NCBI RefSeq assembly: GCF_900109225.1
Contig: NZ_FNZK01000007.1
Coordinates: forward strand, 1 to 64,000
Length of the DNA stretch: 64,000 bases
Reading direction: 5' to 3'
Origin: Propionispira arboris
GTDB taxonomy: Bacteria; Bacillota; Negativicutes; Selenomonadales; Selenomonadaceae
Numbering within the stretch: position 1 is the stretch's first letter; every line of letters begins with the position of its first letter. This document shows, in pieces, positions 1 through 7,690 of the stretch. Under the pieces are notes generated by a model that made no database searches, had not been told where the DNA came from, and worked only from the letters and a program-made list of their open reading frames with translations. Both the position numbers and the translations under genes were made by a program.

Positions 1-256
1 AATCTGTGATGAATGGGGTTATGTGCCATTGGACAGAGAAGCTGCACAATTGCTGTTTCAAGTTATTTCCGACAGCTATGAGCGCAGGAACGTTGTTTTG
101 ACAACCAATCTTGAGTTCAGCCGCTGGGTGAGTATTTTTTATGATGAACAAATGACCGCAGCCATAATTGATCGGCTGGTACACCATAGTTATCTCTTGC
201 TTTACGATGGCCCTAGCAACCGCATGCGCGATTCGCTTATGCGGCAAGATGGATAA
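1..256 (+). CDS. istB: IS21-family helper ATPase IstB, C-terminal part (5' end outside the window)
   Basis: The frame is open from base 2 and reads ICDEWGYVPLD, the Walker B and following segment of IstB-type AAA+ ATPases. It continues with FQVISDSYERRNVVLTTN and a C-terminal segment ending SLMRQDG, typical of IstB. IstB helps the IstA transposase choose and load onto target DNA. Only the last 84 or so residues are visible; Walker A and any istA gene lie upstream. No IS21 terminal inverted repeat was recognised in the bases after the stop. The stop at 254-256 is followed by about 150 bases rich in hairpins before the next gene. The family call is firm; whether the element is intact cannot be judged here. 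Confidence 0.85.
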   Translation, partial: ICDEWGYVPLDREAAQLLFQVISDSYERRNVVLTTNLEFSRWVSIFYDEQMTAAIIDRLVHHSYLLLYDGPSNRMRDSLMRQDG

Positions 257-282
257 AATTCCCCACCCATATAGGTGAGGAA

Positions 283-356
283 AAACTTTTGCAAAAGTGA
301 GGAATTTTCACTTGCAAAATACACATTGCATATTGGCATGTACATTTGGCAAGTGA
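283..356 (+). other. Overlapping inverted repeats upstream of the HAD gene
   Basis: Three related blocks lie between the istB stop and the HAD start. There is a 12-bp palindrome CTTTTGCAAAAG, then AAGTGA near 294-299, then TCACTTGC at 308-315, then GCAAGTGA at 349-356. The middle block can pair with either neighbour, so two mutually exclusive hairpins are possible. This may be a structured leader, or the remnant of an insertion-sequence end. No terminator T-run is present and no known riboswitch class was recognised. Confidence 0.4.
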
Positions 357-408
357 TGATAAATATGGTAAGCTAAGTTTAAAAGTACCGAAATGAGGTT
401 GATTGTAA

Positions 409-1047
409 ATGAAAGCATTTATTTTTGATATGGATGGGGTTATTATTGATAGTGAGCCTTTACATAATGAAGGGATTTTAAAAACGTTATCATATTTCAA
501 AGTTTCTTTTGAACCGGAAAACCTTGAGCAGTATGCAGGAACGACTACAGCATTTCTTTTTAATAAAATAGTCGAAGAACGAAATTTACAGTTATCCATT
601 GATGAAATGGTAGCCTATAAAGATCAGTATATTATTAAAGGAATTCGCGAAATGAATTTGGTGCCAATTCCGGGAATTCTTGATTTACTGTCAGCCTTGA
701 AGGTGAGGGAAATTCCTCTAGCGATTGCATCATCTTCTGCTTTTCCAGTTATTGATGCGGTTGTAGAAAAATTTCAACTTTCCAATCAATTTGATATAAT
801 CATGAGTGGTGAATCGTTACCGCAAAGTAAGCCGGACCCAACTATTTATTTACTCACAGCTAAGCAGCTTGGTGTAAACCCCGTGGATTGTGTGGTCTTG
901 GAAGATGCCAGTTTAGGTGTACAGGCTGCAAAAGCCGCGAAGATGTTTTGTATTGCTTTTCAAAATAAAAATTCTGGTAAGCAAAATTTATCACAGGCAG
1001 ATCAAATTGTAGCAAAAATTTCCGATATTGATGTCAGCGTATTGTAG
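409..1047 (+). CDS. HAD-superfamily phosphatase / beta-phosphoglucomutase-like protein
   Basis: A 212-residue protein with all HAD motifs in order: DMDGVIIDSEP at the N-terminus (nucleophile Asp and acid/base Asp), ASSSA as motif II, the motif III lysine in KPDP, and LEDASLGVQAAKAA as motif IV. The helical cap between motifs I and II matches subfamily IA enzymes such as beta-phosphoglucomutase, sugar-phosphate phosphatases and phosphoglycolate phosphatase. It probably acts on a small phosphorylated sugar in the cytoplasm; the substrate cannot be read from sequence. GAGG lies upstream of the ATG. It is monocistronic: a hairpin terminator follows at 1080, and the next operon has its own promoter. 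Confidence 0.85.
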   Translation: MKAFIFDMDGVIIDSEPLHNEGILKTLSYFKVSFEPENLEQYAGTTTAFLFNKIVEERNLQLSIDEMVAYKDQYIIKGIREMNLVPIPGILDLLSALKVREIPLAIASSSAFPVIDAVVEKFQLSNQFDIIMSGESLPQSKPDPTIYLLTAKQLGVNPVDCVVLEDASLGVQAAKAAKMFCIAFQNKNSGKQNLSQADQIVAKISDIDVSVL

Positions 1048-1079
1048 TCCGAAAATAAAATATTTTTAAATTTACAATA

Positions 1080-1122
1080 AAAACAGGTCACGTATAAAAT
1101 ATACTTGACTTGTTTTTATTTT
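1080..1122 (+). terminator. Terminator after the HAD gene
   Basis: AAAACAGGTCA (1080-1090) pairs with TGACTTGTTTT (1106-1116) with one G.U pair, followed by a T-rich run. Confidence 0.7.
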
Positions 1123-1123
1123 T

Positions 1124-1185
1124 TTCTAAGCATTTCTTTTGTCAATAAAAGATATATCTTTTATTGACAAAAGAAATGCTTAGAA
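1124..1185. repeat. 62-bp perfect palindrome over the PTS promoter
   Basis: Bases 1124-1154 and 1155-1185 are exact reverse complements with no spacer. The right arm contains the -35 box and almost all of the promoter spacer of the beta-glucoside PTS operon. It is probably a large operator or a cruciform-forming regulatory site. The GntR/UTRA regulator at 5701 is the obvious candidate binder, but GntR sites are usually much shorter. It could also be a remnant of a small palindromic mobile element. Confidence 0.85.
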
Positions 1186-1192
1186 GTATAAT
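1164..1192 (+). promoter_or_regulatory. Consensus sigma-A promoter of the beta-glucoside PTS operon
   Basis: TTGACA at 1164-1169, a 17-base spacer, then TATAAT at 1187-1192: both hexamers are perfect consensus. Transcription would start near 1199 and give a leader of about 50 bases before the EIIB gene. The -35 lies inside the 62-bp palindrome, so a protein bound there would block RNA polymerase. Confidence 0.85.
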
Positions 1193-1247
1193 TTTTGTAG
1201 GAAGAAAGAAAAACAAGCTGAACCAATAAAAATCAGGAGGTAGGACT

Positions 1248-1562
1248 ATGAATATCTATTTAGTTTGTAACGCCGGAATGTCAACATCTATTTTAGTCAA
1301 AAAAATGCAGGATGCAGCAAAAACTCAACAGATTGATGTGAATATTGAAGCTTTTTCAGTCGAAATATTGGATGAAAAGATAGATAGCGCCGATGTTATT
1401 CTGTTGGGACCGCAAATTCGCCATATGTTTAATGATGTCAAAAAAGTCGTTGCGGATAAATGTCCAGTCGAAGTAATTGATATGCGCGACTATGGAATGA
1501 TTCGCGGTGATAAGGTTCTGGAAAAAGCATTGAAGATGGTTCAAAATAATAAGGGGGAATAA
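1248..1562 (+). CDS. PTS EIIB component, lactose/cellobiose family
   Basis: A 104-residue single-domain EIIB. It begins MNIYLVCNAGMSTS; Cys7, in CNAGMSTS, is the expected phosphocysteine, and the rest has the small alpha/beta fold of the Chb/Lac EIIB family. It passes phosphate from EIIA (gene at 3004) to the sugar bound by EIIC (gene at 1568). GGAGG precedes the ATG. This is the first gene of a PTS operon that also encodes a phospho-beta-glucosidase, so the sugar is probably cellobiose or another beta-glucoside. Confidence 0.92.
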   Translation: MNIYLVCNAGMSTSILVKKMQDAAKTQQIDVNIEAFSVEILDEKIDSADVILLGPQIRHMFNDVKKVVADKCPVEVIDMRDYGMIRGDKVLEKALKMVQNNKGE

Positions 1563-1567
1563 AAATA

Positions 1568-2896
1568 ATGGGTTCTGTAATTTCATCATTTGAAAAAATC
1601 ATGATGCCGGTCGCAGCAAAGATTTCGAGTAATAAATATTTGTTAGCTATGCGAGACGCATTTTCTATGTTACTGCCATTTATTATTGTTGGTTCGTTTT
1701 TTGGTATTATGGAATGGGTTATTCTTGATCCGTGGGGTACGGTCATGGGACCAAATGGTTTGAATTTTGGTTATGCTTTATCCGGTGGTCTTACAGGTGA
1801 TGCGTACAAGGTTTCTGATTTTGTCGCAGCAATGCAATCATTGCAGGGGCTTTGTAATAATGTTGTAACCGTTGGTTTTGGAATGTTTTCATTTTTGCTG
1901 GTAGCGGCATTTTCTTATCGCCTTGCTGGGATATGGGGTGGAGATAAATTCTCAACAGCATTGACAGCACTTGGAGCTTTTATTATTGTTACACCACAGC
2001 AAATCATCGGTAAGGCTGGTGACAAGATTGGTGGATTCAGTCTGGATTATTTTGGTAATCGGGCAGTTCTTTCTGCGCTGATCGTAGCTACGGTTGCTTC
2101 TTGGATTTTTGTGAAGCTATCTAAAAATAAGAAAATGTGTATCAAGATGCCGGATACAGTACCACCGGCAGTTGCAAAGTCATTTGAAGTTTTAGTGCCA
2201 GTATTTATAACACTCAGTGTTTTCACAATTTTTACTGCAACTTTAACCTGGCTGGGATTGAAGCCGTTAAACGATCTTATTTATCAAATTATTCAAGCTC
2301 CACTGATGGGTTTTTCACAGGGGCTTGGTTTCTCGCTTTTGTATCAGTTTGTAGTTTGGTTCTTTTGGTGGTTTGGTATTCATGGTCATAATGTTACAGC
2401 CGCTGTGCAGAATATGGTTTATATGCCAGCACAACTGGCCAATCAAGATGGGACAGCTGCTTATATTTTTAGTAATGGCTTTTTTGAAGCTGGTTTAATG
2501 CACATTATGGGTTTGGTCATTGCTATTTTCCTTTTTTCCAAAAAAGAAAGTTGGCGGGCTGTTGCCAAACTTGGTGTACCAGCCATGTTATTCAATATTC
2601 AAGAACCACTGGCCTTTGGTTTGCCAATAGTGCTCAATCCAATTTTATTGATACCGTATATTTTGGCACCGTTAGCAAATACGATAATTGGTTGGCTGGT
2701 TATTTCAGGTGGTCTGGTGCCGATTTTCCGCTTTGTGGTTCCATGGACAATGCCTCTGTTTTTTGGTGGCATGATCGGTACAGGTTCTCTAGCTGGTGGA
2801 CTTTTACAAATAGTCTGGTTAGTGGTAGATATCATAATATATGCACCGTTTGTCATAGCTTCGAACAAGATTAAAGATGGTTATGAAGAGGAATAA
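1568..2896 (+). CDS. PTS EIIC permease, lactose/cellobiose family
   Basis: A 442-residue hydrophobic membrane protein of the length expected for CelB/LicC-type EIIC. Features include the early segment LAMRDAFSMLLPFIIVGSFF, the conserved WFFWWFGIHGHN, and FNIQEPLAFGLPIVLNP, which is the substrate-site region of the Lac/Chb EIIC family. It binds the beta-glucoside, moves it across the membrane and hands it to EIIB for phosphorylation. It starts 5 bases after EIIB, with AGGGGG about 10 bases upstream. About 100 non-coding bases separate it from EIIA, with no obvious terminator. Confidence 0.92.
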   Translation: MGSVISSFEKIMMPVAAKISSNKYLLAMRDAFSMLLPFIIVGSFFGIMEWVILDPWGTVMGPNGLNFGYALSGGLTGDAYKVSDFVAAMQSLQGLCNNVVTVGFGMFSFLLVAAFSYRLAGIWGGDKFSTALTALGAFIIVTPQQIIGKAGDKIGGFSLDYFGNRAVLSALIVATVASWIFVKLSKNKKMCIKMPDTVPPAVAKSFEVLVPVFITLSVFTIFTATLTWLGLKPLNDLIYQIIQAPLMGFSQGLGFSLLYQFVVWFFWWFGIHGHNVTAAVQNMVYMPAQLANQDGTAAYIFSNGFFEAGLMHIMGLVIAIFLFSKKESWRAVAKLGVPAMLFNIQEPLAFGLPIVLNPILLIPYILAPLANTIIGWLVISGGLVPIFRFVVPWTMPLFFGGMIGTGSLAGGLLQIVWLVVDIIIYAPFVIASNKIKDGYEEE

Positions 2897-3003
2897 ATAA
2901 AGTCCGTTGCAGACGGCTAACAATGTAGAGTTGCATCTTGTTTTTGTGGTTAGGTTAAGTATGAACTTGAAAATGGTTATTTATGAATTTGGAGGAAAGA
3001 TGA

Positions 3004-3321
3004 ATGGATGAAAAAATAGTAGAACAGTCCATGCAGTTAATTTTATATGCTGGTACAGGTCGTTCCATGGTTTTGGAAGCAGTGAAAAAACTATTGGAAG
3101 ATAATGATGTTGTCAAGGCGAAAGCTGCTATCACAGCAGCTGGTAAAGAAATCGGTAAAGCACATGAAATTCAAACAGCACTTATGGCAGCAGAATGTGA
3201 TGGAGAACCGGTAGAAAAATCAATTCTCTTGATTCATGCACAAGATCATTTTATGAATGCTTTGACTGTCCGCGATATGGGATTGCTTATGGTACAAATG
3301 TATGAGAAATTAGAAAAATAA
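3004..3321 (+). CDS. PTS EIIA component, lactose/cellobiose family
   Basis: A 105-residue helical protein. It carries HAQDH, in which His78 is the expected phosphohistidine and Asp81 the metal-binding residue of the Lac/Chb EIIA trimer. It takes phosphate from HPr and passes it to the EIIB encoded at 1248. TTGGAGGAAAG sits just before the ATG at 3004; the overlapping ATG at 3000 runs into a stop after three codons. The gene order B, C, A followed by hydrolases is common for beta-glucoside PTS operons. Confidence 0.92.
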   Translation: MDEKIVEQSMQLILYAGTGRSMVLEAVKKLLEDNDVVKAKAAITAAGKEIGKAHEIQTALMAAECDGEPVEKSILLIHAQDHFMNALTVRDMGLLMVQMYEKLEK

Positions 3322-3364
3322 GGTTTAGACTTCGTTAATATGGATTAAGGGAGGTGAGCATGTC

Positions 3365-4039
3365 ATGCGTGAAGAGATGATTTATAATCCGAATTTCTAT
3401 CAGCTGCGGGAATATATGATTCAAACAATTCTCAGGATTATTGCTGATAATAAAAAATCGAAACCGCATGGTGTTTTGTTTTTTGGTGATTCCATTACCC
3501 AATGGTATAATATCGAAAAATATTATCCGGAAATCTCCGTAAAGTATAATTCAGGTATTGCCGGAGCTACATCCGAATCATTACGTTGGATTTGCGATGA
3601 AGCGGTAATCAAATATCATCCCCAGCTTATTGTTTTAATGGTGGGGACGAATGATTTTGGCAATACTAATATGCGAAGTCCTCGTGATGTTGGTTGTAAT
3701 GTGCGAGTTTTACTTGATTTAATATGGGGTAATTTACCAAATACAAAAATTTTATTATTAGAAACCTTGCCCTGCGATGAAAAACGACAAGGAGCGTTTG
3801 TGGGGAAAAAGATGCGATCCAATAAAATGATAGCCTTATTAAATGAAGAGTATAAAAATTTGGCACAGCTTTTTCCTGACTTGATTTTAGTTCCGACTTG
3901 TGCAGCGTTTTTCAATGAAGAGGCAAATTCAATCATTCCCGCATATACAATTGATGGATTACACTTGAGTGATGGTGGATATAGACGATTAACACAAATC
4001 ATTCAGCCCGTTTTGCAAAAATATGTAAAACAATTGTAA
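3365..4039 (+). CDS. SGNH/GDSL-family esterase in the beta-glucoside PTS operon
   Basis: A 224-residue single-domain hydrolase. Block I reads FFGDSITQW (nucleophile Ser43), block III reads VGTNDFG (oxyanion Asn), and the catalytic Asp/His block reads DGLHLSDGG near the C-terminus. This resembles the PAF-acetylhydrolase-like SGNH group, which includes carbohydrate acetyl-esterases. No signal peptide is visible, so it should act in the cytoplasm, after uptake. GGAGGTGA precedes the ATG at 3365. Its place between the PTS genes and the phospho-glucosidase suggests it removes acyl groups from imported phosphoglucosides. That role is inference. Confidence 0.85.
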   Translation: MREEMIYNPNFYQLREYMIQTILRIIADNKKSKPHGVLFFGDSITQWYNIEKYYPEISVKYNSGIAGATSESLRWICDEAVIKYHPQLIVLMVGTNDFGNTNMRSPRDVGCNVRVLLDLIWGNLPNTKILLLETLPCDEKRQGAFVGKKMRSNKMIALLNEEYKNLAQLFPDLILVPTCAAFFNEEANSIIPAYTIDGLHLSDGGYRRLTQIIQPVLQKYVKQL

Positions 4040-4102
4040 TTTATTAGAAAAGATGCATCATTGTATCAAATAACGATAGACAAAAAAATAGAGGTGGCAA
4101 TT

Positions 4103-5500
4103 TTGAGTATAAAATATAAGTTCCCAAAAAATTTTTGGTGGGGGGCAGCGACCTCAGGTCCACAGACAGAGGGACGTTTTAATAAAAAGCATGCAAATGT
4201 TTTTGATCATTGGTTTGATATTGAAAAAAATGCATTTTTTAATGGGGTTGGACCAAATGTTGCATCCAATTTTTACAATAGTTATAAAGAGGATATAAAA
4301 ATGATGGCTGATATTGGACTGAATTCAATTCGGACATCGATTCAATGGACACGATTAATTAAAGACTTTGAGACGGCGGAAGTTGATACAGAAGCCGTTG
4401 CTTTTTACAATCAGGTGATTGACGAATTTCTTAAAAATAAGATTATTCCTGTAATGAATTTGCAGCATTTTGATTTGCCGGTTGAATTGTATGATAAATA
4501 TGGCGGCTGGGAATCCAAACATGTGCTTGACCTATTTGTTTTATTCGCCGAAAAATGCTTTGCACTTTTTGGTGACAGGGTAAAACATTGGATTACCTTT
4601 AATGAACCAATGGTTATCGTGGAAGGTCAATATTTGTATAAATTTCACTATCCCAATATTGTGGATGGTAAAAAAGCCGTTCAGGTATTATACAATTTAA
4701 ATTTGGCTTCGGCTAAAGTTGTGGCGGCATTTAAACAGTCAAAATGTGCAAAACAAGGCGGTGAAATTGGTGTTGTTTTGAATTTAACACCTTCTTATCC
4801 GCGGTCACAAGCCGAGGACGATATAAAAGCCGCTGCTTTTGTCGAAGATTTTTTTAATAAATCTTTTCTGGATCCAGTGGTAAAGGGTGAATTTACACCA
4901 TCACTGGTTCAAACATTACGAAAAGATGGTGTATTATGGGAATCTACGGCTGAGGAACTGGCGATTATAAAAAATAATACAGTTGATTTTTTGGGCGTCA
5001 ATTATTATCAGCCACGGCGGGCTAAAAGCAAAGGGGCTGTCTGGGACAAGACAAAAAGCTGGATGCCAGATAAGTACTTTGATGACTATGAACTCCCGAA
5101 TCGTCGAATGAATCCTTATCGTGGTTGGGAAATATACCCACAGGCGATGTATGATATAGCAATCAATATTCGAGATAACTATAATAATATTCACTGGTAT
5201 ATATCAGAAAATGGAATGGGCGTTGAGGGGGAAGAAAAGTACCGTAATGCGGATGGTTTAATCGAAGATGTTTACCGTATTGATTTTTATGAAGAACACT
5301 TACGTTATCTGTATAAAGCGATTCAAGATGGGGCAAATTGCTTTGGTTTTCATGCTTGGACAGCGATTGATTGCTGGTCATGGTCAAATGCTTATAAAAA
5401 TCGTTACGGTTATATAGCAGTTGATCTGATAACTCAAATAAAAACAATAAAAAAATCAGGCTATTGGATTAAAAACGTAGCGAAGGAAAATGGATTTTAA
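4103..5500 (+). CDS. GH1 6-phospho-beta-glucosidase
   Basis: A family 1 glycoside hydrolase of about 465 residues. It begins with KFPKNFWWGAATSGPQTEG, has the acid/base Glu in TFNEPM and the nucleophile Glu in ISENGMG. The C-terminal SWSNAYKNRYG stretch is the region that holds the substrate phosphate in 6-phospho-beta-glucosidases. It should split phosphorylated cellobiose or aryl-glucosides delivered by the PTS into glucose-6-phosphate and the aglycone sugar. The frame is open from a TTG at 4061, but GAGGTGG at 4091-4097 places the start at the TTG at 4103. A long hairpin terminator follows. Confidence 0.92.
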   Translation: MSIKYKFPKNFWWGAATSGPQTEGRFNKKHANVFDHWFDIEKNAFFNGVGPNVASNFYNSYKEDIKMMADIGLNSIRTSIQWTRLIKDFETAEVDTEAVAFYNQVIDEFLKNKIIPVMNLQHFDLPVELYDKYGGWESKHVLDLFVLFAEKCFALFGDRVKHWITFNEPMVIVEGQYLYKFHYPNIVDGKKAVQVLYNLNLASAKVVAAFKQSKCAKQGGEIGVVLNLTPSYPRSQAEDDIKAAAFVEDFFNKSFLDPVVKGEFTPSLVQTLRKDGVLWESTAEELAIIKNNTVDFLGVNYYQPRRAKSKGAVWDKTKSWMPDKYFDDYELPNRRMNPYRGWEIYPQAMYDIAINIRDNYNNIHWYISENGMGVEGEEKYRNADGLIEDVYRIDFYEEHLRYLYKAIQDGANCFGFHAWTAIDCWSWSNAYKNRYGYIAVDLITQIKTIKKSGYWIKNVAKENGF

Positions 5501-5511
5501 TAAATAAATAT

Positions 5512-5600
5512 AAAACAAGGCTGTCTTGTACATGTTTTATCAGCAGTGTTTCTTCGAAACATAACTGAAAAATGTAAAAAGATAAGCCTTGTTTTTTTTG
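5512..5600 (+). terminator. Long bulged hairpin terminator of the beta-glucoside operon
   Basis: AAAACAAGGCT near 5512 pairs with AAGCCTTGTTTT near 5584 and is followed by a run of T. The 60-base interior folds on itself (ACAT/ATGT, TCAG/CTGA, GTTTC/GAAAC), giving one long interrupted hairpin. Confidence 0.75.
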
Positions 5601-5700
5601 CTGCTAAGATATACTTTTTTATATATAAGAGTAGTTCTAATTTTAAGTTAGACGAGATCATGATATAATAAGAATATGTACGAACAAAGGAGAAAGTTCG

Positions 5701-6414
5701 ATGATAAAATATCAAGAGATTGCTAACGATATAAGAAAAAACATTTTAGCAGGACAATATTTGTCGGGGGTGCAGCTTCCACTCGAAAAAGAAATGTGCG
5801 CACAGTATAATGTAAGCCGTATCACCATAAAAAAAGCAGTGGATGAACTGGTCAAACTAGGTCTTGTTATTAAACGACGTGGAGCAGGTACTTTTGTTAA
5901 GTCCATTGATGATGAAGATGCAAAGGATCTGAGCATGGCTAGACAATTTACAGGCTTTACAGAAACTAACAAAGGGAAAACACTTCGGACTGAAATTATT
6001 AAGTTTGATGTTGTACATCCTGATAAAGAAATTGCCGCTAAGCTGCAAATCGCGACGGATGATTTTGTTTATGATATTATTCGAGTTCGTTTTGCTGATG
6101 GGATGCCAATTGTAATCGAATATACAAAAATGCCGATCAATTTGATTCCAGGAATTAAAAAAGATGTTTTGTTAAAATCCATTTATTTTTATATTCAGCA
6201 TCAATTGAAGCTTAAAATCCAGTCGGCACATCGCTCGATTCGAGCTATTTCACCGAATGCCTTGGAAATAGAGCATTTAAAGGTTAGGGACTCATTCCCT
6301 CTTTTAGAAGTAGAACAGATTGCTTTTTTAGATGATGGACGTGCCTTTGAATATTCCATTTCACATCATCGCAGTGATCAGATTGTTTTTAAGTCGGTTA
6401 GCATTCGGCAGTAA
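5701..6414 (+). CDS. GntR-family (HutC/TreR-type) regulator with UTRA domain
   Basis: A 237-residue regulator. Residues 1-66 form a GntR winged helix (YQEIANDIRKNILAGQY, the LPLEKEM-type loop, SRITIKKAVDEL recognition helix, KRRGAGTFV wing). Residues from about 85 to the end form a UTRA ligand-binding domain, ending with YSISHHRSD. UTRA domains usually sense phosphorylated sugars or similar small metabolites. It sits directly downstream of the beta-glucoside PTS operon and is the likely regulator of the palindromic promoter at 1124-1192. GGAG precedes the ATG. Confidence 0.88.
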   Translation: MIKYQEIANDIRKNILAGQYLSGVQLPLEKEMCAQYNVSRITIKKAVDELVKLGLVIKRRGAGTFVKSIDDEDAKDLSMARQFTGFTETNKGKTLRTEIIKFDVVHPDKEIAAKLQIATDDFVYDIIRVRFADGMPIVIEYTKMPINLIPGIKKDVLLKSIYFYIQHQLKLKIQSAHRSIRAISPNALEIEHLKVRDSFPLLEVEQIAFLDDGRAFEYSISHHRSDQIVFKSVSIRQ

Positions 6415-6511
6415 AATCTTCAGCGATACTTTCCCAAAAGCTTAACTATTTTTAGTATAATAAGTAAATAGAAAAGAAAATATATAATACAGTAAAAGGA
6501 GCAATAAAAGT

Positions 6512-7477
6512 ATGTTATATCCATTAAAACTCATAGCACCACTCAAAGATTATATTTGGGGCGGTACTGCTTTAAAAACAAAATACAACCAAAAATCCGA
6601 ACTTGAAAAAGTTGCAGAAAGCTGGGAGCTTTCTTGTCATAAAGATGGGCAGAGTCTGATCGCAAATGGGGCAGCTTCTGGTATGACTTTAACTGACTAT
6701 ATTGAGCAGCAAGGTAAAAAAATTTTAGGCAGTAATGCGGAGCGTTTTACCTATTTTCCATTGCTTATTAAATTGATTGATGCAAAAGATAATTTATCGG
6801 TGCAAGTTCATCCGGAAAATGAATATGCACTTCGCGTTGAAGGTGAATATGGCAAGACGGAAATGTGGTATATCGTTGATTGTGAACCAGGAGCGGAACT
6901 TTTATATGGGTTCAAACATGAAATATCAAAGGAAGAATTTAAACAGCGTATTGAAAATAACACGTTGTTAGAAGTGTGCAATAATGTACCAGTCAAAAAA
7001 GGGGATGTATTTTTTATCGATGCTGGTACGCTGCATGCTATAGGGAAAGGTATTTTAACGGCAGAGATACAACAAAATTCGAATACAACCTATCGTATTT
7101 ACGATTATGGACGTTTGGGTAAAGATGGTAAGCCGCGTGATTTACATGTTCAAAAAGCACTTGATGTAACGAAGCTGAGTCGTCCAACAAAACCTACGGC
7201 TCCTGAAGCAGAAATGCATTTTTTTGCTGATTATGATATGAAATTATTAGCACAGTGCGAATATTTTACAGTGTATCATTTTGATCTTATACGTCAATGC
7301 AATTTGAATGCAGATACAGATACGTTTCATTCTATTCTCGTATTAGAAGGTGAATTGGCTCTTTCATATGGAGAAGGTAAAATGATATTGAACAAAGGTG
7401 AAAGTGCATTTATTCCCGCGGGTATGGGGAACTATAGTTTACACGGTGAGGGCGAATTCATTTTAAGTATGGTGTAA
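6512..7477 (+). CDS. manA: Mannose-6-phosphate isomerase, class I
   Basis: A 321-residue cupin-type type I phosphomannose isomerase of the short Firmicutes form. Visible metal ligands include the Gln and His in VQVHPENEYA, the Glu of GKTEMWYI and the His of GTLHAIGKG. The conserved TAEIQQNSNTTYRIYDYGR follows. It interconverts mannose-6-phosphate and fructose-6-phosphate, linking mannose to glycolysis. AAAGGAGC is placed before the ATG, and a strong hairpin terminator follows at 7491. It has its own spacing from the GntR gene and may be a separate transcript. Confidence 0.94.
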   Translation: MLYPLKLIAPLKDYIWGGTALKTKYNQKSELEKVAESWELSCHKDGQSLIANGAASGMTLTDYIEQQGKKILGSNAERFTYFPLLIKLIDAKDNLSVQVHPENEYALRVEGEYGKTEMWYIVDCEPGAELLYGFKHEISKEEFKQRIENNTLLEVCNNVPVKKGDVFFIDAGTLHAIGKGILTAEIQQNSNTTYRIYDYGRLGKDGKPRDLHVQKALDVTKLSRPTKPTAPEAEMHFFADYDMKLLAQCEYFTVYHFDLIRQCNLNADTDTFHSILVLEGELALSYGEGKMILNKGESAFIPAGMGNYSLHGEGEFILSMV

Positions 7478-7490
7478 ATCTATCCAATAA

Positions 7491-7536
7491 AAAATAAGGT
7501 TATTGCAAATGTGTTTTTGCAGTAACCTTATTTTTT
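7491..7536 (+). terminator. Terminator after manA
   Basis: AAAATAAGGTTATTGCAAA pairs with TTTGCAGTAACCTTATTTT around a short loop, ending in T residues. Confidence 0.88.
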
Positions 7537-7581
7537 CGAAAATGCAATATTTGAGAACGAAACAAGCTATTATATATATAA

Positions 7582-7660
7582 GTTGCATTCAATGTTTTAT
7601 TACGCAGGAAGCAAACGACCCTATATCCCGTTCCTGGCAGCCTACTAGGCTAGATGCAAT
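7582..7660 (+). ncRNA. Candidate structured leader element, copy 1
   Basis: An outer stem GTTGCATT/GATGCAAT (7582-7589 with 7653-7660) encloses two hairpins. The first is CAGGAA/TTCCTG (7605-7610 with 7631-7636) and the second is AGCCT-ACT-AGGCT (7639-7651). The outer stem, the short 3' hairpin and a TTTTAT segment recur on the minus strand at 35108-35153, also in the leader of a gene. It lies between an AT-rich promoter-like stretch and the thioesterase start. No known riboswitch class was recognised. Confidence 0.55.
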
Positions 7661-7690
7661 ATAGTAATGTATTTGAAAGTGAGTGGAATT

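Noticed and set aside
1-256. A complete IS21 element
   Set aside because: Only the end of istB is present and no terminal inverted repeat was found after it.
237-599. Several 60-140 residue open frames opposite real genes
   Set aside because: They have no ribosome sites, atypical composition and lie fully across well-supported genes, so they are shadow frames.
1248-6414. LicT/BglG-type antitermination control of the beta-glucoside operon
   Set aside because: No RAT-like sequence overlaps a terminator in the leader, and the only local regulator is a GntR/UTRA protein.
7542-7662. ATGCAATAT direct repeats as target-site duplication around leader copy 1
   Set aside because: The right copy overlaps the conserved stem of the element, and the element copy at 35108 has no flanking duplication.
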